From positions 1 to 64,000 of IMG/VR virus record IMGVR_UViG_3300037493_005685: 64,000 nt of DNA. One strand, given 5' to 3'. Below the pieces are notes generated by a model. That model made no database searches, was not told the DNA's origin, and saw nothing but the letters and a program-made list of their open reading frames with translations. The stretch comes from a virus. A program made the translations under genes and the position numbers. Positions 50,648-56,860 of this stretch are shown here, one piece after another (the stretch's first letter is position 1; each line of letters starts with the position of its first letter).

Positions 50648-50674
50648 CAAAAGCAAAAGGGGAAGACCCCCTTT
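50648..50674 (-). terminator. intrinsic terminator
   Basis: AAAGGGG-GTCTT-CCCCTTT followed by TGCTTTTG on the minus strand. Ends the 18-residue peptide unit and thereby the microprotein array. Confidence 0.75.
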
Positions 50675-50681
50675 ATACCCC

Positions 50682-50738
50682 TCATGCCAGCTTATCCAGC
50701 TGGAGCATGAGGAGTACTAGCGCACATGCTGTCAGCAT
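50682..50738 (-). CDS. 18-residue hydrophobic peptide
   Basis: MLTACALVLLMLQLDKLA, with AAGGAGGCACCC before the ATG, a promoter at 50774-50784 and a terminator right behind it. A complete single-gene transcription unit for a tiny hydrophobic peptide. Could be a small membrane toxin, lysis modulator or a leader peptide. Confidence 0.55.
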   Translation of the reverse strand: MLTACALVLLMLQLDKLA

Positions 50739-50766
50739 GGGTGCCTCCTTGATGTTAAAGAGTTGT

Positions 50767-50952
50767 CTACTTTCTTATACCCTTAATAACCAGCGGTTCT
50801 CGAGCAAACCCCAACAGCGCATGAAACGCCACGTCGTTTTTATGTACCCAACCGCCTATTAGGCAGTCAAGTCGTAATCCTGGCTTTGCTAGGTTTTTGG
50901 GCAGAAGGAAGATATCCATAAAGATGTCACGCTTTTCCCACCTCAGGTACAT
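50767..50952 (-). CDS. microprotein, array member
   Basis: 61 residues, basic and aromatic (LRWEKRDIFMDIFLLPKNL). Last gene of the dense lower array, whose 3' end contains the promoter for the 18-residue gene. Confidence 0.5.
   Translation of the reverse strand: MYLRWEKRDIFMDIFLLPKNLAKPGLRLDCLIGGWVHKNDVAFHALLGFAREPLVIKGIRK
50774..50784 (-). promoter_or_regulatory. AAGGGTATAAG promoter element
   Basis: Member of the promoter set, 36 bases before the ATG of the 18-residue peptide; lies inside the end of gene 50767-50952. Confidence 0.5.
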
Positions 50953-51059
50953 GTTTCCTGTTCCTTAGCTAGGTCCCACAGCTTCAGGTACGCGTAGAAA
51001 CGACAGTGATACAGCGCATCTACAGGTAGAACTCTTTCTTTACCCCAATCAGTAACCAT
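50943..51059 (-). CDS. microprotein, array member
   Basis: 38 residues (DALYHCRFYAYLKLWDLAK). Too short for routine callers; overlaps both neighbours at start and stop. Weak support. Confidence 0.45.
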   Translation of the reverse strand: MVTDWGKERVLPVDALYHCRFYAYLKLWDLAKEQETCT

Positions 51060-51228
51060 CTCGAATATGCGGCGGTTTATTCGCAAGGTACCTCCTCTGT
51101 GCGTTTAGCAGTATCCTGAATGTCTGGGTCTTGAATATGTACAGGTCTTGCATGAAGGGCCTGGAGCCTGATGTATGCAGGTGCTTTATGTAAGTGCAGA
51201 TGAGCCGAAACGAGCCTTTATCCAGCAT
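51049..51228 (-). CDS. microprotein, LY-motif array member
   Basis: 59 residues. FMQDLYIFKTQTFRILLNAQ carries the (M/L)-(R/Q)-D-L-Y motif. Overlaps both neighbours by about 10-40 bases. Confidence 0.5.
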   Translation of the reverse strand: MLDKGSFRLICTYIKHLHTSGSRPFMQDLYIFKTQTFRILLNAQRRYLANKPPHIRDGY

Positions 51229-51365
51229 CTTATCTTGAGTCCTTTTACATACAGCCTAGAGAATTCGTCACGCTTTAGGCCGTACATGTTGAGCTCCACA
51301 TTGGTAGCCATGCCCCGATGGGCGTAGCCGCTTATAACGGCAAAGATGTAGGGGCTAATTAGCAT
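51186..51365 (-). CDS. microprotein, LY-motif array member
   Basis: 59 residues; DEFSRLYVKGLKIRCW near the end. Start overlaps the stop of the upstream gene (ATGCTAATTAG). Confidence 0.5.
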   Translation of the reverse strand: MLISPYIFAVISGYAHRGMATNVELNMYGLKRDEFSRLYVKGLKIRCWIKARFGSSALT

Positions 51366-51516
51366 GTTGAAGCGAGAATGAAGCGTGCTGGTGTAATAGA
51401 CGTAGAAAGGAGTTTACTATTACTCCATTAATGTTTATCCCTACCGACCTCCTGTGAATGTACCTTCTATCAGCCCTGTCGGCTATTAGCCAAAACGTTC
51501 CTTGTGAGATTTTCAT
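51355..51516 (-). CDS. microprotein, array member
   Basis: 53 residues; AAGGTGGTGATATA before the ATG. Arg/Ile-rich (ADRADRRYIHRRSVG). Confidence 0.5.
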   Translation of the reverse strand: MKISQGTFWLIADRADRRYIHRRSVGININGVIVNSFLRLLHQHASFSLQHAN

Positions 51517-51520
51517 TATA

Positions 51521-51769
51521 TCACCACCTTAAGGCGTCGCAGTATCCAGAGAAAGGGCCAGGTTCTAGCTGCGTAGGTGGACCTTTGGATTCCTTTGTCT
51601 GGATAGTGCCGCTGGAATGAGCCTTTATTAACGTACATCTTGCACACCCACACTGCTCAACCTGGAGCCAATAGCGTAATTGTTCATATGGAAACACCCT
51701 GCGCTTGAAGTTCTCCTCAATATTCACGCCCTCCCCGGCCAGCTTAAAGCTGAATTTGTTTATGAGCAT
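51521..51769 (-). CDS. microprotein, array member
   Basis: 82 residues. FPYEQLRYWLQVEQCGCARC includes a CGCARC cysteine cluster unusual for the array. ATG overlaps the upstream gene. Confidence 0.5.
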   Translation of the reverse strand: MLINKFSFKLAGEGVNIEENFKRRVFPYEQLRYWLQVEQCGCARCTLIKAHSSGTIQTKESKGPPTQLEPGPFSGYCDALRW

Positions 51770-51943
51770 CTACCACTCCAACATCAAAGGCCACGCCCAC
51801 GGCTCTAGCCCGTCTCTGTCCGCGTAGTGGTCCATTAAGATGATTATGTTGATTGTCTTGAAGAACCAGACATCCTGCCTGTTCCTTCTAGGGTTGTGTA
51901 AATACTTGTGAACTACGTGGAAGGCGTCTTCTTTGGGGGACAT
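51770..51943 (-). CDS. microprotein, array member
   Basis: 57 residues; AGGAGGTACTG before the ATG. Trp/His/Asp-rich (VVHKYLHNPRRNRQDVWFF). Confidence 0.5.
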   Translation of the reverse strand: MSPKEDAFHVVHKYLHNPRRNRQDVWFFKTINIIILMDHYADRDGLEPWAWPLMLEW

Positions 51944-52176
51944 CAGTACCTCCTGAGGTCAATCCCAGGCAACCACTCGAGGTGTTCTGGCGTTTGCTCC
52001 ATTAACCACAAACCCAAACAACCCCACGGCCCTTGTATCTCCAGCCCCCTCTGCCTCTCAAGCAGCATTACGGCGTATTCCAGCCATGCCTCCCTCCTTG
52101 TCTCAGCGCCTTCGCCGGTTAAGGATGTAATCAATACTTGCAATTCCCCCAAGTTCTCTTTTACGTAGTAGCTCAT
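51943..52176 (-). CDS. microprotein, array member
   Basis: 77 residues, helical and Leu/Glu/Gly-rich (GELQVLITSLTGEGAETRRE). Less aromatic than most array members. Start overlaps the previous gene. Confidence 0.55.
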   Translation of the reverse strand: MSYYVKENLGELQVLITSLTGEGAETRREAWLEYAVMLLERQRGLEIQGPWGCLGLWLMEQTPEHLEWLPGIDLRRY

Positions 52177-52309
52177 TGTACAATAATTCTAACCTAGTTG
52201 AGCAGCGGTCGAAGTAGGCGAGCATAGCCCACCTATTCTCACCCATCTGAGAGCCATCTTTAACGCCGTAGAGCATGCCCCACATCATGGGGCTTGGTTT
52301 TTCCCACAT
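52103..52309 (-). CDS. microprotein, array member
   Basis: 68 residues, Met-rich N-terminus and Arg-rich C-terminus (LRKRELGGIASIDYILNRRR). AAGGTGAAAT before the ATG. Confidence 0.5.
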   Translation of the reverse strand: MWEKPSPMMWGMLYGVKDGSQMGENRWAMLAYFDRCSTRLELLYNELLRKRELGGIASIDYILNRRRR

Positions 52310-52312
52310 ATT

Positions 52313-52489
52313 TCACCTTAAGCGCTCTCGTATGTGTCTTGTTTCCAGCCGCATATACTTAAGCTTCAAAGCTTTTATTACGTCTTCCCAGTGGAAGACC
52401 ATGCCTATACTCACATGCGCGCTAGGTGAGAAGTAGTTACGCTTGTAGAGCAAGCGCATATTATATACAGCCTCATCTGTGAAGTACAT
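52313..52489 (-). CDS. microprotein, LY-motif array member
   Basis: 58 residues. NMRLLYKRNYFSPS contains the MRxLY motif. GGAGGTAAGCC before the ATG. Confidence 0.55.
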   Translation of the reverse strand: MYFTDEAVYNMRLLYKRNYFSPSAHVSIGMVFHWEDVIKALKLKYMRLETRHIRERLR

Positions 52490-52492
52490 GGC

Positions 52493-52684
52493 TTACCTCC
52501 CAAACCAAATTGGATGTGGGTGAACGTACATTTTCGCTAGCTCTCTGGCTGCTTCTCGGGTGTTGTAGGGGATTACCCCCACAAAGTAATCAAACACTTC
52601 TGTACTTTGTCTTTTAAATACCTCGCGCCTGTTCAGTCGCATGGCCCGGACGTGCAGGACTGGGCGGATGTTGCTTATTCGCAT
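52493..52684 (-). CDS. microprotein, array member
   Basis: 63 residues, Arg-rich (RISNIRPVLHVRAMRLNRRE). GGGAGCAAT before the ATG; overlaps gene 52614-52814 by 71 bases. Confidence 0.5.
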   Translation of the reverse strand: MRISNIRPVLHVRAMRLNRREVFKRQSTEVFDYFVGVIPYNTREAARELAKMYVHPHPIWFGR

Positions 52685-52814
52685 ATTGCTCCCTCATCAG
52701 CGAAGCCCCCTCTAGTATGAACCAACGTTCAAACATACCGTGGTGGCTGAGGTCCCAATAAGACGCAGAGATTAGTCCTATCCGCGCCTTAGCGTAGTAG
52801 TCTACATCGAGCAT
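52614..52814 (-). CDS. microprotein, array member
   Basis: 66 residues; AAGGGGC before the ATG. SYWDLSHHGMFERWFILEG then a Pro/Ala/Arg end that overlaps the next gene. Confidence 0.45.
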   Translation of the reverse strand: MLDVDYYAKARIGLISASYWDLSHHGMFERWFILEGASLMREQYANKQHPPSPARPGHATEQARGI

Positions 52815-52929
52815 GCCCCTTCATTGCCTCCTTAAATGTCATTCTTATGTAAAAGCGGCTACACGCAGTCTGCATCCACTCATGGTCCTGTATTACATGC
52901 TGCTGAACTGCGACCCTAAACATCCGCAT
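52789..52929 (-). CDS. microprotein, array member
   Basis: 46 residues (start at 52929 or 52923). HEWMQTACSRFYIRMTFKE; short, overlapping, supported mainly by context. Confidence 0.4.
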   Translation of the reverse strand: MRMFRVAVQQHVIQDHEWMQTACSRFYIRMTFKEAMKGHARCRLLR

Positions 52930-53113
52930 AGTTTCTGAGTACATCATAAATCTCCCAGAAGTCCTTGCGCTTTTGGCGGTACATCCATGAGTGGCCAGCG
53001 TAACTAGGGTTAAAGACTACTTGGCGCTTAAAGAACGTTCCGTAGAACTTAAAGATGTTCCGGCGAAAGTCTTTGTTACATATCACGGCAGCGCTCCGGG
53101 TAGGAGACCCCAT
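52916..53113 (-). CDS. microprotein, array member
   Basis: 65 residues; FKFYGTFFKRQVVFNPSYAG, C-terminal LRNYADV. Lys/Arg/Phe/Tyr-rich. Confidence 0.5.
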   Translation of the reverse strand: MGSPTRSAAVICNKDFRRNIFKFYGTFFKRQVVFNPSYAGHSWMYRQKRKDFWEIYDVLRNYADV

Positions 53114-53246
53114 ACCTAGCCCAGCTATAGAGGCTCCTTATGTTAATAACGCGTCTTTCAAATTGAAAGTTTAGTTCCCATATGTACTCTGCAGGTGTTA
53201 TAGGCATAGGCGCATTGCGAATTGTTTCTGCTAACAGGTGATGCAC
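53076..53246 (-). CDS. microprotein, LY-motif array member
   Basis: 56 residues from a GTG at 53246 with AAGGAGAAATATCC upstream. INIRSLYSWARYGVSYP shows the LRSLY motif. Overlaps the next gene by 38 bases. Confidence 0.5.
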   Translation of the reverse strand: MHHLLAETIRNAPMPITPAEYIWELNFQFERRVINIRSLYSWARYGVSYPERCRDM

Positions 53247-53398
53247 GGATATTTCTCCTTCAGGATTCTAATCCAGGTAGTAAAGTACTGCCGCCTGTCT
53301 ACCTTGGCTACGTCTAGGTGGTGGCGGGCGTACACGAAGGCGGGTATGGAGGCGCATATGATTCTAAGACGGTGTTTCTTTCCGATGGTGCCATACAT
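53231..53398 (-). CDS. microprotein, array member
   Basis: 55 residues. SIPAFVYARHHLDVAKVDRR; ends DRRQYFTTWIRILKEK. Overlaps both neighbours. Confidence 0.5.
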   Translation of the reverse strand: MYGTIGKKHRLRIICASIPAFVYARHHLDVAKVDRRQYFTTWIRILKEKYPCITC

Positions 53399-53516
53399 GC
53401 AGGTTACTCCATACCGCTCTTTTTGTGGGGTATATGCGGGCTAACGGTATGTCTAGGTACACGGTACCCATGTACTTGACGTAATACCTAAACAGGCTAG
53501 ACGTAGCGGTTAACAT
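53364..53516 (-). CDS. microprotein, array member
   Basis: 50 residues (SSLFRYYVKYMGTVYLDIPL). Tyr/Arg-rich; start near the preceding stop. Confidence 0.45.
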   Translation of the reverse strand: MLTATSSLFRYYVKYMGTVYLDIPLARIYPTKRAVWSNLHVWHHRKETPS

Positions 53517-53704
53517 TTTTGTATCTGTTTCTGCCTTAGGCGCATGCTTTCTCGGAAGTAGTAGCCGATGTGCCAGTCGAAGCCACTTAGGTTTTCGCTG
53601 AACACCCAGGGGCCAAACTCAATCCGCGCATAGTCGAGGTATAGCGCATCCTCCACACACCCAAAGCAGTATTTATGGTTGAATTGCCGTAAGTAGAAGC
53701 TCAT
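53510..53704 (-). CDS. microprotein, array member
   Basis: 64 residues; MSFYLRQFNHKYCFGCVEDA with a CFGC pair. Ends MRLRQKQIQKC. Confidence 0.5.
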   Translation of the reverse strand: MSFYLRQFNHKYCFGCVEDALYLDYARIEFGPWVFSENLSGFDWHIGYYFRESMRLRQKQIQKC

Positions 53705-53834
53705 GGAAGTCGCGCTCCTTTACGCGTAGGTATTCTTCTAGGTAGAAAAACGGGTCAAAGTTCCAGAACGACCTGTGGTTACCTAGGCACATATTGATTA
53801 CTTGGATGATTTGGCGTAGGTCTGACTTGTTCAT
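53673..53834 (-). CDS. microprotein, array member
   Basis: 53 residues (NKSDLRQIIQVINMCLGNHR). Start ATGA overlaps the upstream stop. Reads as a 53-codon unit with a helical middle. Confidence 0.5.
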   Translation of the reverse strand: MNKSDLRQIIQVINMCLGNHRSFWNFDPFFYLEEYLRVKERDFHELLLTAIQP

Positions 53835-53992
53835 AGCCGTATAAACTCTGCAAACATAAGCCGGTTGTACTCGACTAGTTTGTTCATTATGTGCCTCCTC
53901 GTAGTAAAGGTATGCCAGTCGTCGTTAACGTCGCTGATTAGGTTTGTTATCAAGGTGAACTTTCCCATACATTTCCCTGTAAGTTTGAGCAT
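53831..53992 (-). CDS. microprotein, array member
   Basis: 53 residues. An internal ATG at 53887 with GAGGAGGC upstream would give an 18-residue C-terminal product in the same frame, so two products are conceivable. Function unknown. Confidence 0.5.
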   Translation of the reverse strand: MLKLTGKCMGKFTLITNLISDVNDDWHTFTTRRHIMNKLVEYNRLMFAEFIRL

Positions 53993-54099
53993 CTCCACAC
54001 TCCTGCGTGAAATTTTAGGAACCCAATGTTGCGAAAGTAGGCTGTGCGGTCATGAGCCCAGCGGAGGTCATTAGCGCGGACGTATGATATAACCATCAT
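53950..54099 (-). CDS. microprotein, array member
   Basis: 49 residues (ANDLRWAHDRTAYFRNIGFL). Aromatic/Arg-rich. Starts inside the previous gene. Confidence 0.45.
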   Translation of the reverse strand: MMVISYVRANDLRWAHDRTAYFRNIGFLKFHAGVWRCSNLQGNVWESSP

Positions 54100-54250
54100 C
54101 CAGCCATATTGATGGACTTTTAACATAGAGTTGGTGCCACCTCTGTATTTTTAGAGTGCGCAGGTCGTTCATACCGCGCACAGCCCATATACGAGCATTA
54201 TCGCGTACGTCGTCTAAAACAGACGCCCATATTTGTTTGTAGTTAATCAT
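54071..54250 (-). CDS. microprotein of the WxSVxDDVR pair
   Basis: 59 residues. IWASVLDDVRDNARIWAVRG followed by RWHQLYV aligns with gene 54331-54510 over most of its length (W-x-S-V-x-D-D-V-R, WAV-x-G, R-W-H). A tandem paralogue pair separated by one gene. Confidence 0.6.
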   Translation of the reverse strand: MINYKQIWASVLDDVRDNARIWAVRGMNDLRTLKIQRWHQLYVKSPSIWLDDGYIIRPR

Positions 54251-54377
54251 GCTTGAAATGTAGCCTCATGACCTCTCTTTCGTACTTCATTCTTTTTATT
54301 GCGAGATCATTGTTGCCGTAACTCAAATGCTTAATAACCCACCATAGAGCTATACGTATTTCCCTTAATCGAGTCAT
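54243..54377 (-). CDS. microprotein, array member
   Basis: 44 residues between the WxSVxDDVR paralogues; basic helix (LREIRIALWWVIKHLSYG). Overlaps both. Confidence 0.4.
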   Translation of the reverse strand: MTRLREIRIALWWVIKHLSYGNNDLAIKRMKYEREVMRLHFKHD

Positions 54378-54510
54378 GTAGAATGTGCCACCTTTCTGCG
54401 CGATTTATCCTAAGGCAACGTGCGCCATGCACGGCCCAGTTTTGTCCGAAGCTAAACTGGGTTCTGACATCATCTATTACGGACTCCCAGGTAGGTATGT
54501 ACCTAGTCAT
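54331..54510 (-). CDS. microprotein of the WxSVxDDVR pair
   Basis: 59 residues. TWESVIDDVRTQFSFGQNWA then ERWHILHDS; paralogous to 54071-54250. Function unknown. Confidence 0.6.
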   Translation of the reverse strand: MTRYIPTWESVIDDVRTQFSFGQNWAVHGARCLRINRAERWHILHDSIKGNTYSSMVGY

Positions 54511-54667
54511 GGCACGCGTTGTCCCATATCAACTTCTTTCGCGAGTAGAGGTCCCGCATGTAGAATTCGGGGGGCACAATCTGCGCCCATACGCTGCTCC
54601 GCAAACTCCACCAAAGGGGCAGGGAATTTACCGTGGCCCTAAAATGGATGTGCAGGTGCTCGTGCAT
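54503..54667 (-). CDS. microprotein, LY-motif array member
   Basis: 54 residues. PEFYMRDLYSRKKLIWDNAC carries the MRDLY motif followed by basic residues. Confidence 0.5.
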   Translation of the reverse strand: MHEHLHIHFRATVNSLPLWWSLRSSVWAQIVPPEFYMRDLYSRKKLIWDNACHD

Positions 54668-54830
54668 ATAAACTCCGCAAGTTACTTATTCCTTGGTTAA
54701 TAAGCCTTCGCCGTACATCTATAAGCACAAAGAAGTCACGAATAGCTATATGTCTGTACTCAGGCTTAAAGAAGATACTGCTCACCATTCCCGCTGTGCT
54801 GGCTATCCCACACTGTAAGGTCAGAAACAT
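54639..54830 (-). CDS. microprotein, LY-motif array member
   Basis: 63 residues; GISNLRSLYARAP near the end. The ATG overlaps the upstream TGA. Confidence 0.5.
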   Translation of the reverse strand: MFLTLQCGIASTAGMVSSIFFKPEYRHIAIRDFFVLIDVRRRLINQGISNLRSLYARAPAHPF

Positions 54831-55120
54831 CCCAGTCTACCAGCCAGAAAGTAAGCCATAGCCATAATACACACCATGTTGATTACTAACATAACGGTGT
54901 CGAAGATGGCATAACGGCGATGCTTCATCAGACCGTGTATGCGGCGCAGTAGCTCTTCACGCTGGTCGTCATCCAACAAGGCGCCTTCTTCGTGGTAAAT
55001 ACGGCAGCCCTCCTCGAAAAGTTCAATACCGCGCGTGTTGTGCTTGAGATGCTTGATTCCTATCTTCAAGAAATAAGCATTAAAGACGATAACAAGAACG
55101 TTACCTATGATGGGCCACAT
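54821..55120 (-). CDS. small membrane protein heading the array
   Basis: 99 residues with two hydrophobic helices at the ends (IIGNVLVIVFNAYFLKIGI and TVMLVINMVCIMAMAYFLAG) and a charged middle containing EEGALLDDDQREELLRR. AAAGGAGAAAAC before the ATG; first gene of the 55.1-50.7 kb minus operon. Confidence 0.65.
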   Translation of the reverse strand: MWPIIGNVLVIVFNAYFLKIGIKHLKHNTRGIELFEEGCRIYHEEGALLDDDQREELLRRIHGLMKHRRYAIFDTVMLVINMVCIMAMAYFLAGRLGCF

Positions 55121-55151
55121 TGTTTTCTCCTTTGTTTGGGTTTGTTACCCA

Positions 55152-55161
55152 CTTTTACCAA
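55152..55161 (-). promoter_or_regulatory. TTGGTAAAAG promoter element
   Basis: Member of the promoter set, 32 bases before the ATG at 55120; probably drives the whole lower microprotein array. Confidence 0.55.
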
Positions 55162-55188
55162 GTAAATAACTCAGATTGTAAGAGGTAC

Positions 55189-55218
55189 TTGACTCCCCAA
55201 TCCCCCTTAAGCTATGCT
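55189..55218 (+). promoter_or_regulatory. sigma70-like promoter
   Basis: TTGACT, 18-base spacer, TATGCT on the plus strand, about 50 bases before the ATG at 55271. Unlike most units here it uses a conventional -35. Confidence 0.55.
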
Positions 55219-55270
55219 CCCCTTGCTGTTCGGTTTACACAACCACTACAACGAAAGGAGCCAAACAGCC

Positions 55271-55756
55271 ATGCGTCACTACCATATCGATTGGGATGAA
55301 ATCACCGGTAATTTTGACCAGGAACAAGCAGCGAGCGGCCTCTGGGCAATCTGCGATGCCCTCCAAAAGATTGAGACGGTCTATAACTCCGACACCGAGT
55401 TAAAGGGCCTCAATCTCCCACTGTATTCGTTTGTGAATACCTCCTACAGCTTAGACACTGAAAAAGGTGCAGCCCGCATTTGCTGTGGCTGGAAGACAGC
55501 TGTACTTCCTCTCAAAAAGATAGGGGTGCTTCAAGAAGTCATACCTTGTCACCGAGCACACGCGGTTACTACAGCGGTCTTAAAGGCAGAGAACGCAAAG
55601 CTCGATAACTCAGAGGCGAGCTCCACAGACAAATACAATCTTCAGCTGCGCCACATCTCTATCTCGCTGGAACATGGACTCGGTAATTACGAGGTAATCA
55701 CCACCTACGTCAGTTACCGAAGCCTCGAAGCCGCCTGGCTCCTCGCTATCCGCTAA
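55271..55756 (+). CDS. hypothetical protein
   Basis: 161 residues from the ATG at 55271, with AAAGGAGCC upstream. Beta-rich C-terminal half (LRHISISLEHGLGNYEVITT). No domain recognised. A single-gene plus-strand unit between two minus blocks. Confidence 0.65.
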   Translation: MRHYHIDWDEITGNFDQEQAASGLWAICDALQKIETVYNSDTELKGLNLPLYSFVNTSYSLDTEKGAARICCGWKTAVLPLKKIGVLQEVIPCHRAHAVTTAVLKAENAKLDNSEASSTDKYNLQLRHISISLEHGLGNYEVITTYVSYRSLEAAWLLAIR

Positions 55757-55793
55757 CCAAAAGAAAACCCCAACAGCATTAGTGCCATTGGGG
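55757..55793 (-). terminator. intrinsic terminator
   Basis: CCCCAA...TTGGGG (6 bp, 14-base loop) followed on the minus strand by TTTTCTTTTGG; ends the tRNA-Leu unit. Reads more weakly in the plus direction for 55271-55756. Confidence 0.7.
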
Positions 55794-55820
55794 CCTTCTA
55801 GGCTACATACGAGAGGCCAA

Positions 55821-55904
55821 TACGAGGAGCGGGGGTCGAACCCGCACGCCTTTACAGGCAAGAGATCTTAAATCTCCTGAGACTTCCAATTCCTCCATCC
55901 TCGC
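55821..55904 (-). tRNA. tRNA-Leu(UAA)
   Basis: 84 nt, class II. Acceptor GCGAGGA/TCCTCGT (one G-U), discriminator A, D-loop with GG, anticodon stem GGAGA/TCTCT with loop TTTAAGA (anticodon TAA), long variable arm (GCCT-GTAA-AGGC), T-arm GCGGG-TTCGACC-CCCGC. The CCA end is not encoded. Confidence 0.93.
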
Positions 55905-56003
55905 AAAAACCCCAACAACCCCCGCACCGCTCAAAGTAAAGGGGCCATTGGAGCAAGCAGTTTAGTGCGTCATACTCAGGACGCTTGACCAGCTGCCAAC
56001 TGG

Positions 56004-56480
56004 TTACTCACGAATGGTGACGTTCCCATCCAACATGTAGATATGCGCGCGAGGGATGAAGGTCAGCGCCTCGGCGACTTCATTACCCTGCTGGGTGCTC
56101 ACCTGGACAAGGACGCCGAGCCCTTCGATGTTCATGGCCTTGGTGCTCTTCATCCAGCCTTGCTCTTTGGAGCTGGCTTTGCACACGCACACCCAGGCAC
56201 CGGGGTCGCCGTGGAGTTGAACGTCCGAGACGTTGGCTTTGAGCTGGTCCATATTGGTGTTGTCGAGGGTCTTTTCGGTCATCTGGTTCTCCTTGTAATG
56301 CCCCGACGCCCGGAAGAAGGCGACGAAGGCGTTGTACAACTCTTTGTCTTCTGTGACTTCGCGACCGTGGACAAAGAACTTCCCGTCATAGCTCAGCTTG
56401 ATGGCGGGTTCGCCGGGTTCGCTATTAACCCTAAAGGTGATAGCGTTGTCGCGATTGGTTTCTGTTTTGAGTTCTTCCAT
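56004..56480 (-). CDS. hypothetical protein between tRNA and tmRNA
   Basis: 158 residues, GGAGACACC before the ATG. N-terminal half (LSYDGKFFVHGREVTEDKEL) resembles a small phage beta domain, C-terminal half Gly/Val-rich beta. It is not SmpB-like. Its placement between the tmRNA and tRNA-Leu suggests co-transcription with them. Confidence 0.6.
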   Translation of the reverse strand: MEELKTETNRDNAITFRVNSEPGEPAIKLSYDGKFFVHGREVTEDKELYNAFVAFFRASGHYKENQMTEKTLDNTNMDQLKANVSDVQLHGDPGAWVCVCKASSKEQGWMKSTKAMNIEGLGVLVQVSTQQGNEVAEALTFIPRAHIYMLDGNVTIRE

Positions 56481-56510
56481 GGTGTCTCCTTTGATTGTCC
56501 ATTACTTTAG

Positions 56511-56852
56511 TGGAGCTGCCGGTAATCGAAACCGGGTCCGATACATCGTCTTCTACACCCTCGTCCACACGCTTGGTGGCATCTCTCTTGGTACGCTACC
56601 TGCCACGATAGCGTATCAGTTTTCTCTCGTATCTTAGCCAACCATACTGAGAGCCTTTGGTTGAAGCGCCCTGGTTAATTACGCCACGTCAGCCCCTACA
56701 GGGGGAAGAGACTGGGTGACGGAGAACGGCTCACGCCGCTTTCAGGTACTCTTGCGGTTCGGCATTTGTACGTTGACACTTCTTTACCCAGTAAGCGTCA
56801 TCTGGGGCGTGCGAGCATAACTTCAGTTGTACCGTCAAAACCTTTCAGCCCC
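56511..56852 (-). ncRNA. ssrA: transfer-messenger RNA (tmRNA)
   Basis: 342 nt. 5' end GGGGCTGAAAGGTTTTGACG matches the tmRNA start (GGGGCTGA...GGxTTYGACGG). 3' end TCGGAC, T-arm CCGGT-TTCGATT-ACCGG and CAGCTCCA pair with the 5' end with the G3-U70 pair that directs alanine charging. The P2 region (CACGC / GCGTG and CTCG / CGAG) is also seen. The tag frame (56763-56731) reads AEPQEYLKAA then TGA, 10 codons like the usual tag. CCA is not encoded. It rescues stalled ribosomes and tags nascent chains for proteolysis. Confidence 0.92.
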
Positions 56853-56860
56853 ATAAAAAC

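Noticed and set aside
53831-53887. 18-codon gene with a good ribosome site (MNKLVEYNRL...)
   Set aside because: It is in frame with and forms the end of the 53-codon gene 53831-53992; listed there as a possible second product.
56004-56480. SmpB encoded next to the tmRNA
   Set aside because: Length is similar (158 residues) but no SmpB motifs are present.
56690-56696. Second GGGGCTG that could pair with the 3' end as a short 186-nt tmRNA
   Set aside because: The copy at 56846-56852 is followed by the conserved GACGG region and gives normal length plus the tag frame; the inner one is coincidental.
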